A DNA stretch of 64,000 nt, taken from assembly GCF_001423845.1 (NCBI RefSeq), contig NZ_LMPM01000002.1, positions 62,001 through 126,000 of the forward strand, written 5' to 3'. The DNA is from Sphingomonas sp. Leaf357. Lineage in GTDB: Bacteria > Pseudomonadota > Alphaproteobacteria > Sphingomonadales > Sphingomonadaceae. The translations under genes were made by a program, and so were the position numbers. Below the pieces are notes generated by a model that saw only the letters and a program-made list of their open reading frames with translations, was not told the DNA's origin and ran no database searches. Shown here in pieces: positions 8,790 to 17,234 of the stretch. The stretch's first letter is position 1; every line of letters begins with the position of its first letter.

Positions 8790-10139
8790 GTGAAGCATCT
8801 CCGCTTATGGCCGCGCAGCCTTGCCGGCCAGATGGCGCTGATCATCGCCATCGCGCTGTTCCTCGCCCAGGCGATCAACTTCACCCTGTTGCTGCAGGAG
8901 CGGAAGAACTTCCGCTACGAACAGGCCACCGGCCCCGCCGTCGCCCGGATCGTCGATGCGGTCGAGCGCGCCAACAATGGCGGCTTCTCCGAGCGGCGCG
9001 GCGGGCGCGTCCGGGCCATGGCCGCCTCTCCGATCAAGCCCGGTGCCGAGCGTCGCGCCGAGATCGAACAGGGCGTGCACGAGGCGCTGGCCGAGGCCGG
9101 GCTGAAGGTCGGCCGGGTCGAGACCGGCGTGCGCGATGTCCGCGCCGACAGCCCGCGCCTGAAGGGCATCAATCCCCGCCTGGCCCAGCGCATGGTCCGG
9201 CGCGGCGGCGAACTGGTCATCGCGGTCGAACAGGCCGGCGGCACGTGGCTCGTCCTCACCTCGCCCTGGCCCCGCGCCGACATGGCGATGATCTGGCGCA
9301 CGATCGCGCAGACGCTGATCCTCTACGGCATCGTCCTGCTGCCGGTATTGTGGATCGGCCGCCGCATCTCGCGCCCCTTGCGCAGCCTCGCGCTCGCCGC
9401 GCGCAACTTCACCCCCGGCGAGGTCGACACCCCGATCGCGGAAGGGGGGCCGCAGGATCTGCGCGACGTGGTCAGCGCCTTCAACGCGCTGCGCCTGCGC
9501 GTCACCGCGATGCTGGACGAGAAGGACCGCATGCTCGGCGCGATCGGCCACGATCTGCGCACCCCGCTCGCCGCTTTGCGGGTCCGCATCGAATCGGTCG
9601 AGGACGATGCCGATCGCACCAAGATGGCCGATACGATCATGGAGATGGATCGCACGCTGGACGATATCCTCAGCCTCGCCCGCCTAGGTCGCCCGAGCGA
9701 ACCGCTGACCGAGGTCGATCTCGCCGCGCTGGTCGATGCCGTGGTCGAGGATTTCCGCGATCTCGGCGCGGACGTGTCGTTCGACGAGGAGACGCCCCGC
9801 CTGCGCATGCGCCTCCGCCCCTCGCTGATGCGCCGCGCGGTGCGCAACCTGATCGAGAATGCGGTGAAATACGGCACCACCGCGGAGGTCAGCATCGCCG
9901 CGACACCGGACAGGGTCGAGATCGTCGTCGCCGATTCCGGCCCCGGCATCCCGGCCGATCGGCTGGGCGACGTGTTCGATCCCTTCACGCGCCTCGAAAC
10001 CTCCCGCAACCGCGACACCGGCGGCATCGGTCTCGGCCTGGCCCTGGCGCGCGCGATCGTCGGCGATGCCGGCGGTCAGATCGTGCTGGCAAACCGCCCC
10101 GAAGGCGGCCTCAACGCGATCATCGCGCTTCCGCGCTGA
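8790..10139 (+). CDS. Sensor histidine kinase, EnvZ-type
   Basis: The 449-residue membrane kinase starts at a GTG codon 13 bases after the response regulator. Residues 12-35 form one membrane segment, a periplasmic region of about 130 residues follows, and residues 168-190 form a second membrane segment. A HAMP linker (RRISRPLRSLALAARNF) precedes the HisKA domain with phospho-accepting His254 in GHDLRTPL. The HATPase domain has NLIENAVKYG (N box), DSGPGIP (G1) and GGIGLGLALARAI (G2). It should autophosphorylate and pass phosphate to the regulator at 8039. The periplasmic domain gives no clue to the signal. Confidence 0.92.
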   Translation: MKHLRLWPRSLAGQMALIIAIALFLAQAINFTLLLQERKNFRYEQATGPAVARIVDAVERANNGGFSERRGGRVRAMAASPIKPGAERRAEIEQGVHEALAEAGLKVGRVETGVRDVRADSPRLKGINPRLAQRMVRRGGELVIAVEQAGGTWLVLTSPWPRADMAMIWRTIAQTLILYGIVLLPVLWIGRRISRPLRSLALAARNFTPGEVDTPIAEGGPQDLRDVVSAFNALRLRVTAMLDEKDRMLGAIGHDLRTPLAALRVRIESVEDDADRTKMADTIMEMDRTLDDILSLARLGRPSEPLTEVDLAALVDAVVEDFRDLGADVSFDEETPRLRMRLRPSLMRRAVRNLIENAVKYGTTAEVSIAATPDRVEIVVADSGPGIPADRLGDVFDPFTRLETSRNRDTGGIGLGLALARAIVGDAGGQIVLANRPEGGLNAIIALPR

Positions 10140-10160
10140 CTGGCCTCTCGATCGAAAAGT

Positions 10161-10245
10161 TGGTGCGGGCGGTCGGAATCGAACCGACACTCCTTTCGGA
10201 ACCGGATTTTGAGTCCGGCGCGTCTACCAGTTCCACCACGCCCGC
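10161..10245 (-). tRNA. tRNA-Leu (anticodon CAA)
   Basis: On the minus strand the 85-nt sequence begins GCGGGCGTGGTGGAACTGG and ends with an encoded CCA at 10161-10163. The anticodon arm is CCGGA-CTCAAAA-TCCGG, giving anticodon CAA, which reads UUG. A long variable arm, typical of the class II leucine tRNA, precedes the GGTTCGATTCC T-arm. The acceptor stem GCGGGCG pairs with CGCCCGC. Confidence 0.95.
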
Positions 10246-10375
10246 ATCGGCCAGGACGGATCGAGCGTTGCCGCTCCCGTAATCGCGAGCGGCGCAGATG
10301 GCATAACTGGTCCCGCCCCGTCCACCCCCTTTCGCTGGACTTGCCCGCCAGGCTTTCTCCGGGGATGGTCCGGCG

Positions 10376-10756
10376 ATGCACGACGCCGACTTCCCCATTC
10401 CCGTTTCCGACATCGCGCATGTCCGCGCCCTGCTGATCGCGGCCGCGCGGGAGCGGCGGGCGATCAGCTATTCCGAAATCCTCCTCGCGCTCGGCCACCG
10501 TTTCACCCGGCCGAAGATGCGCGCGATGTGCAAGACGCTCGACGCGATCGACGCCCGCGCCGCGGCGGACGGCGAGCCCGAACTGGCGGTGCTGGTGGTG
10601 CGCGAGTCGGATCGTCTGCCGGGGCAAGGCTGGTGGGTCGGTCTCGCGCAATCGCCTCATGATTATGCCGGCCCGTGGGATGGCCCCGAGGCGCTGGCCT
10701 TCGTCCGCCGCCTTCACGGCGTCGCCTTCGAATATTGGGCCAAGCATTCCTTTTGA
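10376..10756 (+). CDS. Conserved hypothetical protein, 126 residues
   Basis: The protein has no signal peptide or membrane segment. It reads as a small mixed alpha/beta domain: a helical start (IAHVRALLIAAARERRAISYSEIL), a basic helix (TRPKMRAMCKTLDAIDARA), a strand (ELAVLVVRESDRLPG) and an aromatic C-terminal half with WWVGLA and FEYWAKHSF. I do not recognise a named family. The S-Y-S-E-I-L segment after a basic helix could be part of a winged-helix-like fold, but this is a guess. It precedes ogt by 67 bases on the same strand and may be co-expressed. Confidence 0.7.
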   Translation: MHDADFPIPVSDIAHVRALLIAAARERRAISYSEILLALGHRFTRPKMRAMCKTLDAIDARAAADGEPELAVLVVRESDRLPGQGWWVGLAQSPHDYAGPWDGPEALAFVRRLHGVAFEYWAKHSF

Positions 10757-10823
10757 GCGCAGGAATCGGAAAGCATCGCCGCCCATCCTGCCCTATCCAA
10801 AGGATACAGGAAGGACGCGAACC

Positions 10824-11327
10824 ATGACCTACGCCTACAAGACGATGCCCTCCCCGGTCGGACACTTGAAGCTGGTCGCCAGCGCGAGCGGCCTCGTCGC
10901 GATCCTGTGGGAGAACGACGCCCCCGACCGCGTCCGCCTCGGCGCGATGCTCGAAGACCCGGCCGACCCCATCCTTGCCGAAACCGAACGCCAGCTCGCC
11001 GCCTATTTCGCCGGCACGCTCACCGAATTCACCGTGCCGCTCGATTTCCGGGGCACCGATTTCCAGAAAAGCGTCTGGGCGGCATTGCTCGCCATCCCGT
11101 TCGGCGAAACCCGCAGCTATGGCGATATCGCGCGCGCGATCGGCCGCCCCACCGCCTCTCGCGCGGTCGGTGCCGCGAACGGCCGGAACCCGATCTCGAT
11201 CATCGCCCCCTGCCACCGCGTGATCGGCACCAACGGCAGCCTTACGGGCTTCGCCGGCGGGCTGGAGGCGAAGCGGCTGTTGATCGAATTGGAGTGTGGA
11301 CATCACCCCCAATCCCGTCTGTGCTGA
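10824..11327 (+). CDS. ogt: Methylated-DNA--protein-cysteine methyltransferase
   Basis: The 167-residue protein removes alkyl groups from O6-alkylguanine onto its own cysteine. The active-site PCHRV contains Cys130; GTDFQKSVWAALLAIPFGET and SRAVGAANGRNP are the DNA-binding and recognition segments. The start at 10824 is supported by AGGAAGG a few bases upstream; a longer frame from 10659 is not. The last few codons (about residues 164-167) and the stop lie inside a dispersed repeat (11315-11400), so the native C-terminus seems to have been replaced by repeat sequence. The core domain is complete and activity is expected. Confidence 0.93.
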   Translation: MTYAYKTMPSPVGHLKLVASASGLVAILWENDAPDRVRLGAMLEDPADPILAETERQLAAYFAGTLTEFTVPLDFRGTDFQKSVWAALLAIPFGETRSYGDIARAIGRPTASRAVGAANGRNPISIIAPCHRVIGTNGSLTGFAGGLEAKRLLIELECGHHPQSRLC

Positions 11328-11400
11328 GCCTGTCGAAGCACTGCCCTTTTTCTCAACGGCAGAAAGAAGGACAGTCCTTCGACAAGCTCAGGACAGACGG
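11315..11400. repeat. 86-bp dispersed imperfect inverted repeat (copy A)
   Basis: The element has CTGAGCCTGTCGAAG at its left and CTTCGACAAGCTCAGGACAG at its right, so it can fold on itself. A diverged copy with the same ends lies at 33017-33101 between rnpA and yidD. Copy A overlaps the 3' end of ogt. Confidence 0.85.
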
Positions 11401-11420
11401 CAATTTTGGCACGCGCCCCC

Positions 11421-12302
11421 CTAACTCCGCGGGACCTGCCGCCGATAACTCAACGCCTCCGCCACATGCACCCGCCCCACCGTCTCACTCCCGCCAAGGT
11501 CCGCGATCGTCCGCGCCACCCGCAGGATCCGCGTATAACCGCGCGCGGACAGCCGCATCGCCTCGCTGGCCTGCGCCAGCAGCTTGCGGCCCGCTTCGTC
11601 CGGCGTCGCCACCGCCTCCAGCAGCACGCCGTCGATCTCGGCATTGGTCCGCACCGGATGCTCGCCGTAGCGCGCCGCCTGCACCCCGCGCGCCACCGCC
11701 ACCCGTGCCCTGACCTCGGCCGACCCCTCGGCCGGCGGCGGCAGTACCAGATCGGCCGCGCTCACCGCCTGCACGTCGACATGCAGGTCGATCCGGTCGA
11801 GCAACGGCCCCGACACCTTCGCCTGATAATCCGCCGCGCATTTCGGCGCGCGCGAACAGGCCAGGGCCGCATCGCCCAGATGCCCGCAGCGGCACGGGTT
11901 CATCGCCGCGACCAGCTGCACGCGGGCCGGGAACGTCACATGCGCATTGGCCCGCGCCACGCTCACGGTGCCCGTCTCCAGCGGCTGCCGCAGCGAATCG
12001 AGCACCGCGCGCTGGAATTCGGGCAGTTCGTCGAGGAACAGCACGCCCAGATGCGCGAGGCTCACCTCGCCCGGCTTCACCTTCAGTCCGCCGCCGACCA
12101 GTGCCGCCATCGATGCCGAATGATGCGGGCTGCGATACGGTCGCGTCCGCGTCAGCCGACCGTTCTGCAACGTCCCCGCCACGCTCGCCACCATCGACAC
12201 TTCCAGCGCGTCGGCGGCGTCCAGCGGCGGCAAGATTCCAGGCAAACACGCCGCCATCAGCGATTTGCCCGCGCCCGGCGGCCCGACCATCAGCAGGTTG
12301 TG
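11421..12302 (-). pseudogene. comM: comM (yifB) 3' fragment, separated from its 5' part by an integrated element
   Basis: This piece encodes the C-terminal part of a ComM/YifB Mg-chelatase-like AAA+ ATPase: the Walker A in MVGPPGAGKS, Walker B in LGVLFLDELPEF, the zinc-ribbon-like CRCGHLGDAALAC segment, and a C-terminal domain ending RRQVPRS before a TAG at 11421. ComM acts as a hexameric helicase for branch migration in natural transformation. The 5' portion is at 31312-31956 on the same strand. Joining the two across one copy of the 11-bp repeat gives 503 codons including the stop, in frame. As it stands this fragment lacks the N-terminal Lon-like domain and its own promoter; translation from the ATG at 12290 would give a partial protein. 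Confidence 0.93.
12292..12302. repeat. Left junction core (attL side), AGCAGGTTGTG
   Basis: The same 11 bp occur at 31319-31329. To the left of this copy is comM sequence; to the right is element sequence. In comM the complement of the core encodes the HNLL of GGHNLLMVGPPG. Confidence 0.92.
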
Positions 12303-12305
12303 TCA

Positions 12306-12315
12306 AGCTACACCT
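12306..12315. repeat. Left inner arm of the putative att dyad (AGCTACACCT)
   Basis: This decamer is the reverse complement of AGGTGTAGCT at 31297-31306 near the other end. When the element is circular the two would flank the core symmetrically; the dyad centre falls on the AG that begins the core. Confidence 0.6.
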
Positions 12316-12333
12316 CATGGTAGCTAATTGCGT

Positions 12334-14031
12334 ATGGATACCATCATCTACGTGCGCTGGTCCAGTGCTGAGCAGTCCAAGGGGGATTCTAAGGAGCGTC
12401 AGCTCGGGCTGTGCTACGATCACGCGAAGCGCAACGGCTGGAACGTCATCCGTCCCCCCGTCATAGAAGAGGGCCAGTCTGCGTTCACAGGCGTGCACCT
12501 ACGCCTCGGTGAATTGGGGAAACTTCAGCGGGAGTTCGAGGAGGACAAATACCCCAATGGCGTAATCCTGCTCGTCGAGCGGCTCGATCGCCTTTCCCGC
12601 GAGGCTCCGGGCCAGTTCTTCCTCTGGCTCAGTGCTATGACGCAGAAGGGTGTCACGATCGCCACTGTCGATGGCAATCGGACCTATCGCGGCAACCTCG
12701 ACATGGCGACAATCATCGAGGTCGTCGTCAAGGCCTCGCTCGCGAACGACGAGTCGGTCGCCAAAAGTGGCCGTATTGCATCGGCATGGGCGAATAAGAG
12801 GGCACGCCTTGCCGCAGGCGACACGCAGGTGATGACGGCGCGAATTCCGGGGTGGCTGACTATAACCGAGGAACGGACCTTCGCTGTCGATCCTGGTCGA
12901 GCCGCTACCATTAAGCGCATTTTTGAAGAGACCGTTCAGGGAGCCGGAAAGCATACAATTGCCCGTCGACTCAACGCCGATGAAGTTCCTACATTCGGCA
13001 GGTCGTCCGCATGGCACGCTTCTTATATTCAGAAGATCCTGAACAGCCCCGCCGTTCTCGGAGAGTTTCAGCCCGGAGTTAAGCCAAGAGGAGCTGCACG
13101 CACGATCGTAGATCAGCCTGTGGCTGATTACTATCCAGCAGTAATCGACGCTGACTTGTATTCAAGAGCGCGAGTAAGCATGCAGGCTAGATCGCGCAAG
13201 ACTCTCGGAAAGGGCCGCCGCGTCGCGAATCTATTCTCCGGCTTGGGGCGCTGCGACACTTGTGGTGGTAAGATGACAATGCGTAGTAAAGGTGCCAAGA
13301 CGCGGGCCGATGGAAGGATCGTCCATGAGGATTACCTCGTATGCGATAACATGCAACGCGGAGTCATTCGCGACACCGGCGATAAGTGCCATAACAATGT
13401 CCGCTTCAATTACGGAGTCGTAGAAGATGCTGTTCTTGACGCAATTCTGTCTGATGCGTTGGACGATACTCATTTCGCGGAAGGATCGCTTTCGCATCAG
13501 TTGTCGATTGAACATGCACAGCTGAGTATGGATCTCGATCGGCTGCGCAGAAAAGCTAAATCAACACTCGATCTTCTTGGAGACGACAAAGGGGACCAGG
13601 ACGTCAAGGAGGCATATCGTCAAGCGAAGGTTGGGCAAGATAATTTGAAGATACAGATTGCTGAGGTTTATGATCGACTACTATTAGCACGGGGCCACGT
13701 TTCTCCCGAGGAGCATGCAACTAGAATTGCATCCGTTCGCGCTGACATGCATAGTGCAGACGAAGATACTAGACATCGTGCTCGAACCACTGTTCGGCTA
13801 GCCATCAATGAGCTAGTTTCTGAGCTTAGCTTTCATCGAAAAGGACGGAGAGTTGGCGTTAAGTTGCTCAGCGGCTCACGCAACATCACAATTAGCGGAG
13901 AAGACGGTCGTATCACTTTCGACATCGCGCCCTCTAAAGTCAGCGCTGCCACCAGCGATCTTTCCGATCGTCAGGAACGTGCACGTGATCGGGTGCTTGA
14001 GTCGAACCGGTCTAGGCGCCGACAGATTTAA
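12334..14031 (+). CDS. Large serine recombinase (integrase of the element)
   Basis: The 565-residue protein has the three-part layout of large serine recombinases. The N-terminal resolvase domain carries the catalytic Ser10 in YVRWSSAEQ, with VERLDRLSR further on. A recombinase domain runs near 150-250 (PGWLTI, IFEETVQGAGKHTIARRLN, YIQKILNSPAVLGEF). A zinc-ribbon domain follows with CDTC and later cysteines, then a coiled coil rich in Leu/Lys/Asp. It should catalyse site-specific integration and excision of the element at comM, 31 bases from the left core. The ATG at 12334 is preferred; a TTG at 12328 is an alternative and no strong ribosome binding site is seen. The final codons overlap the RND gene's stop by four bases, tail to tail. 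The second half is less GC-rich than its neighbours. Confidence 0.93.
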   Translation: MDTIIYVRWSSAEQSKGDSKERQLGLCYDHAKRNGWNVIRPPVIEEGQSAFTGVHLRLGELGKLQREFEEDKYPNGVILLVERLDRLSREAPGQFFLWLSAMTQKGVTIATVDGNRTYRGNLDMATIIEVVVKASLANDESVAKSGRIASAWANKRARLAAGDTQVMTARIPGWLTITEERTFAVDPGRAATIKRIFEETVQGAGKHTIARRLNADEVPTFGRSSAWHASYIQKILNSPAVLGEFQPGVKPRGAARTIVDQPVADYYPAVIDADLYSRARVSMQARSRKTLGKGRRVANLFSGLGRCDTCGGKMTMRSKGAKTRADGRIVHEDYLVCDNMQRGVIRDTGDKCHNNVRFNYGVVEDAVLDAILSDALDDTHFAEGSLSHQLSIEHAQLSMDLDRLRRKAKSTLDLLGDDKGDQDVKEAYRQAKVGQDNLKIQIAEVYDRLLLARGHVSPEEHATRIASVRADMHSADEDTRHRARTTVRLAINELVSELSFHRKGRRVGVKLLSGSRNITISGEDGRITFDIAPSKVSAATSDLSDRQERARDRVLESNRSRRRQI

Positions 14032-17000
14032 CCACCCACGGACACTCTCGGAGTATCCCCCTCCCTCCTCAACGATCCGAAGCGTGCATACAACGTCGGC
14101 AGCACGAACAAGGTGAGTAGCGTCGCGGAGATCAGCCCTCCGATCACCACGGTGGCCAGCGGCTTCTGCACCTCGGCACCCGCGCCGTGACCCAAGGCCA
14201 TCGGCACGAAGCCGAGGCTTGCTACAAGCGCCGTCATCACGACGGGCCGGAATCGGAGGAGCGCACCCTCGCGCGCCGCCTCGGCTCTGACCCGTCCCTG
14301 TCGAACGAGTTCCTGGATCGAGCTCAGCATGACGAGGCCGTTGAGCACGGCGACACCGGACAGGGCGATGAACCCGACGGCCGCGGAGATGGAGAACGGC
14401 AGGCCGCGGAGCAGCAGCGCCAGGATGCCGCCGACCAGTGCCAGCGGCACGCCGGTGAACACGAGCGCCGCGTCGCGGACGCTGCCTAGTGCGCCGTAGA
14501 GCAGCAGCATGATGGCGGCGAAGCAGATCGGGACGACGATGGCGAGCCGTGCGCGCGCCGAGGCGAGGTTCTCGAACTGCCCACCCCATTCGAGATAGGT
14601 CCCGGCTGGAAGCTGCACCTGCGCAGCGATGCCGGCTTGCGCGTCCTCGACGACGCCGGCCACGTCGCGGCCGCGGACGTTCGCCTGCACCACGACGCGG
14701 CGCTTGCCGTTCTCGCGGCTGATCTGGTTGGGTCCGTCACCGATGCCGATCTCCGCAACGCTGGCGAGCGGCACAAACGAGCCGCCGGCCGTCGGAACGG
14801 GAATTTGACCGAGCGCCTGAAGGTTGGAGCGCGATGTCTCGGCGAGACGGATCACGACGGGGAACCGACGGTCGCCCTCGAAGATCATGCCGGCCTCCCG
14901 GCCGCCGACGGTGGCCGCGACGACGTCCTGCACATCGCCTGCCGTGACGCCGACGCGGGCCATAGCGTCCCGGTTCGGTCGTATGTCGAGCAAGGGCAAT
15001 CCCTCGGTCTGCTCGACGCGCACATCGGCGGCTCCGCGGACCTTACGCAGGACGTCGGCGATCCTGTTGGCTGTGGCGTTCATCTGCCCGAAGTCATCGC
15101 CGAACACCTTGATCGCCAGGTCGCCACGCACGCCCGCGATCAGCTCGTTGAACCGCATCTGGATGGGCTGTGTGATCTCGTAGCTGTTGCCGGGAATGGT
15201 CGAGACCCGCTCCTCGATCCGCTCGACCAGCTCCTCCTTCGGGAGGCCCGGCTCCGGCCACTCGCTGCGGGGCTTCAGGATCACGAAGGTGTCCGTGGCG
15301 TTCGGCGGCATCGGATCGGAGGCGATCTCGGACGTGCCCGTGCGCGAGAACGCGTAGCGGACCTCGGGCTCCCGCGAGATCGTCTTCTCGACCGCGAACT
15401 GCATGCGCTGGCTCTGCTCGACCGACGTGCCGGGTGGGCGCCAGGCCTGGACGAGGATGTTGCCCTCGTCGAGCTGCGGCAGAAACTCCTGTCCGAGGGT
15501 GGTGAACGCGAGCGCCGCGGCGGCGACGCCGAGAACCGCGCCGCCCATAGTCAGCGTTGGTCGGCGCATGGCGGCGGCGAGACCGGGTTCATAGCGGCGC
15601 CGCAGCCAGTGGACGATCCGGCTCTCCTTCTCCTCCACCCGGCCGCTGAGCCAGGCGGCGATCGCCGCGGGCACGAACGTGACGGAGAGGATGAAGGCGA
15701 ACACCAGCGCGATGATGACGGTCAGCGCCATCGGCTCGAACATCTTGCCCTCGACGCCGGTGAAGGTGAGCAGGGGCGCGTAGACGAGTATGATGATCGC
15801 CTGGCCATAGACCGATGGCCGGATCATCTCGCGCGCCGACGCCGCGACGATGTCGAGCCGCTCGCGCAGGGCGAGTCGGTCGCCCGTTTCGTGCTGGCGG
15901 TCGCCAAGTCGCCGAAGCGCGTTCTCGACGATGATGACGGCGCCGTCGACGATGAGGCCGAAGTCGAGCGCGCCGAGGCTCATCAGGTTAGCCGACACGC
16001 CCGCGCGCAGCATGCCGGTGGCGGTCAGCAGCATCGTGATGGGGATGACGAGCGCGGCGATCAGCGCCGCCCTGAAGTTGCCGAGCAAGAGGAACAGGAC
16101 AACGATCACCAGCACCGCGCCCTCCGCAAGGTTGCGGGCGACGGTGGAGATCGTCGAGTTGACCAGGTCGGTGCGGTCGAGGACCGGTTTGACCACGATG
16201 TCGGTGGGCAGCGACTTGCCGATCTCGCCGAGCCGCTCGCGGACCGCGGTCGCGACGGTCCGGCTGTTCTCGCGGATACGCATCACCGCCGTGCCGACCA
16301 CCACCTCGTGGCCGTTCTCCGACGCCGAGCCCGTCCGGATGCCCTGACCCGCCTGCACCGTCGCGACCTGGCTGAGCAGGATGGGGACGCCTTCCCGGGT
16401 CGCCACAACGTTGCGCGCCAGCTCGTCGGCGGTGCGCACGCGCGCGTCCGATCGCACGAACAGCCCGGCGCCGTTGCGGTCGACCGTGCCCGCGCCGATG
16501 CTGGTGTTGCTGCGCTCCAGCGCTCGGGCAAGGTCGTCGATCGTCAGCCTGAGCGCAGCGAGCCGCTGGAGATCGGGGACGACGAGGAACTGACGATCGA
16601 AGCCGCCGAGCGAGTCGACGCCGGCCACGCCATCGGTGCCGCGCAGCTGTGGCGCCACGATCCACTCCTGAACGGTATGGAGGTAGGTCGCCTTGTCACG
16701 CTCGGAGACGAGGTGCTCGCCTTCCGGGGTTATGTAGCTTCCGTCCCTTTGGACGCCGGGGTCGCCGTCTCGGTGCCGGACGCGGTCAAGCTCGCGGTAT
16801 TCCACCGTCCACATGAAGATGTCGCCGAGCCCCGTGGCGATCGGACCCATCTCGGGCATCACGCCCTGCGGCAGCCGGCTCTGGGCCGCGTTGATCCGTT
16901 CGCTGACCTGCTGGCGGGCGAAGTAGATGTCGGTGGAGTCGGAGAACACCGCGGTGATCTGCGCGAAGCCGTTTCGGTTCAGCGAGCGGGTGAATTCCAG

Positions 17001-17234
17001 ACCGGGGATGCCCTTCAACGCCGTCTCGATCGTGAAGGACACCTGGCGCTCGATCTGGTCGGGTGACAGCGATGGCGCCATCACGTTGACCTGGACCTGG
17101 TTGTTAGTGATGTCCGGGACGGCGTCGATCGGCAGGCGCTGAAGCGCGAACACGTCCGCGAGGGCGGCGACCGCGGTGAACAGGAGGACGAGCCAACGGC
17201 GCTCGACCGAGAAGGTGACGAGGCGGCTGAGCAT
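14028..17234 (-). CDS. czcA: RND-family heavy-metal efflux pump inner-membrane subunit (CzcA/CusA type)
   Basis: The 1068-residue protein is a proton-driven resistance-nodulation-division transporter. It starts with the usual first membrane helix (WLVLLFTAVAALADVFAL) and LPIDAVPDITNNQVQV. It has two sets of membrane helices with large periplasmic loops, including LMSLGALDFGLIVDGAVIIVEN, the TM4 D-F-G-x-x-x-D segment of heavy-metal RND pumps (CzcA/CnrA type). CusA instead relies on methionine pairs that I did not locate, so Zn/Co/Cd/Ni is favoured over Cu/Ag, with moderate certainty. The start at 17234 overlaps the adaptor stop (TGATG). It ends tail-to-tail with the recombinase. It works with the adaptor at 17234-18400 and the outer-membrane channel at 18397-19653. 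Confidence 0.9.
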   Translation of the reverse strand: MLSRLVTFSVERRWLVLLFTAVAALADVFALQRLPIDAVPDITNNQVQVNVMAPSLSPDQIERQVSFTIETALKGIPGLEFTRSLNRNGFAQITAVFSDSTDIYFARQQVSERINAAQSRLPQGVMPEMGPIATGLGDIFMWTVEYRELDRVRHRDGDPGVQRDGSYITPEGEHLVSERDKATYLHTVQEWIVAPQLRGTDGVAGVDSLGGFDRQFLVVPDLQRLAALRLTIDDLARALERSNTSIGAGTVDRNGAGLFVRSDARVRTADELARNVVATREGVPILLSQVATVQAGQGIRTGSASENGHEVVVGTAVMRIRENSRTVATAVRERLGEIGKSLPTDIVVKPVLDRTDLVNSTISTVARNLAEGAVLVIVVLFLLLGNFRAALIAALVIPITMLLTATGMLRAGVSANLMSLGALDFGLIVDGAVIIVENALRRLGDRQHETGDRLALRERLDIVAASAREMIRPSVYGQAIIILVYAPLLTFTGVEGKMFEPMALTVIIALVFAFILSVTFVPAAIAAWLSGRVEEKESRIVHWLRRRYEPGLAAAMRRPTLTMGGAVLGVAAAALAFTTLGQEFLPQLDEGNILVQAWRPPGTSVEQSQRMQFAVEKTISREPEVRYAFSRTGTSEIASDPMPPNATDTFVILKPRSEWPEPGLPKEELVERIEERVSTIPGNSYEITQPIQMRFNELIAGVRGDLAIKVFGDDFGQMNATANRIADVLRKVRGAADVRVEQTEGLPLLDIRPNRDAMARVGVTAGDVQDVVAATVGGREAGMIFEGDRRFPVVIRLAETSRSNLQALGQIPVPTAGGSFVPLASVAEIGIGDGPNQISRENGKRRVVVQANVRGRDVAGVVEDAQAGIAAQVQLPAGTYLEWGGQFENLASARARLAIVVPICFAAIMLLLYGALGSVRDAALVFTGVPLALVGGILALLLRGLPFSISAAVGFIALSGVAVLNGLVMLSSIQELVRQGRVRAEAAREGALLRFRPVVMTALVASLGFVPMALGHGAGAEVQKPLATVVIGGLISATLLTLFVLPTLYARFGSLRREGDTPRVSVGG

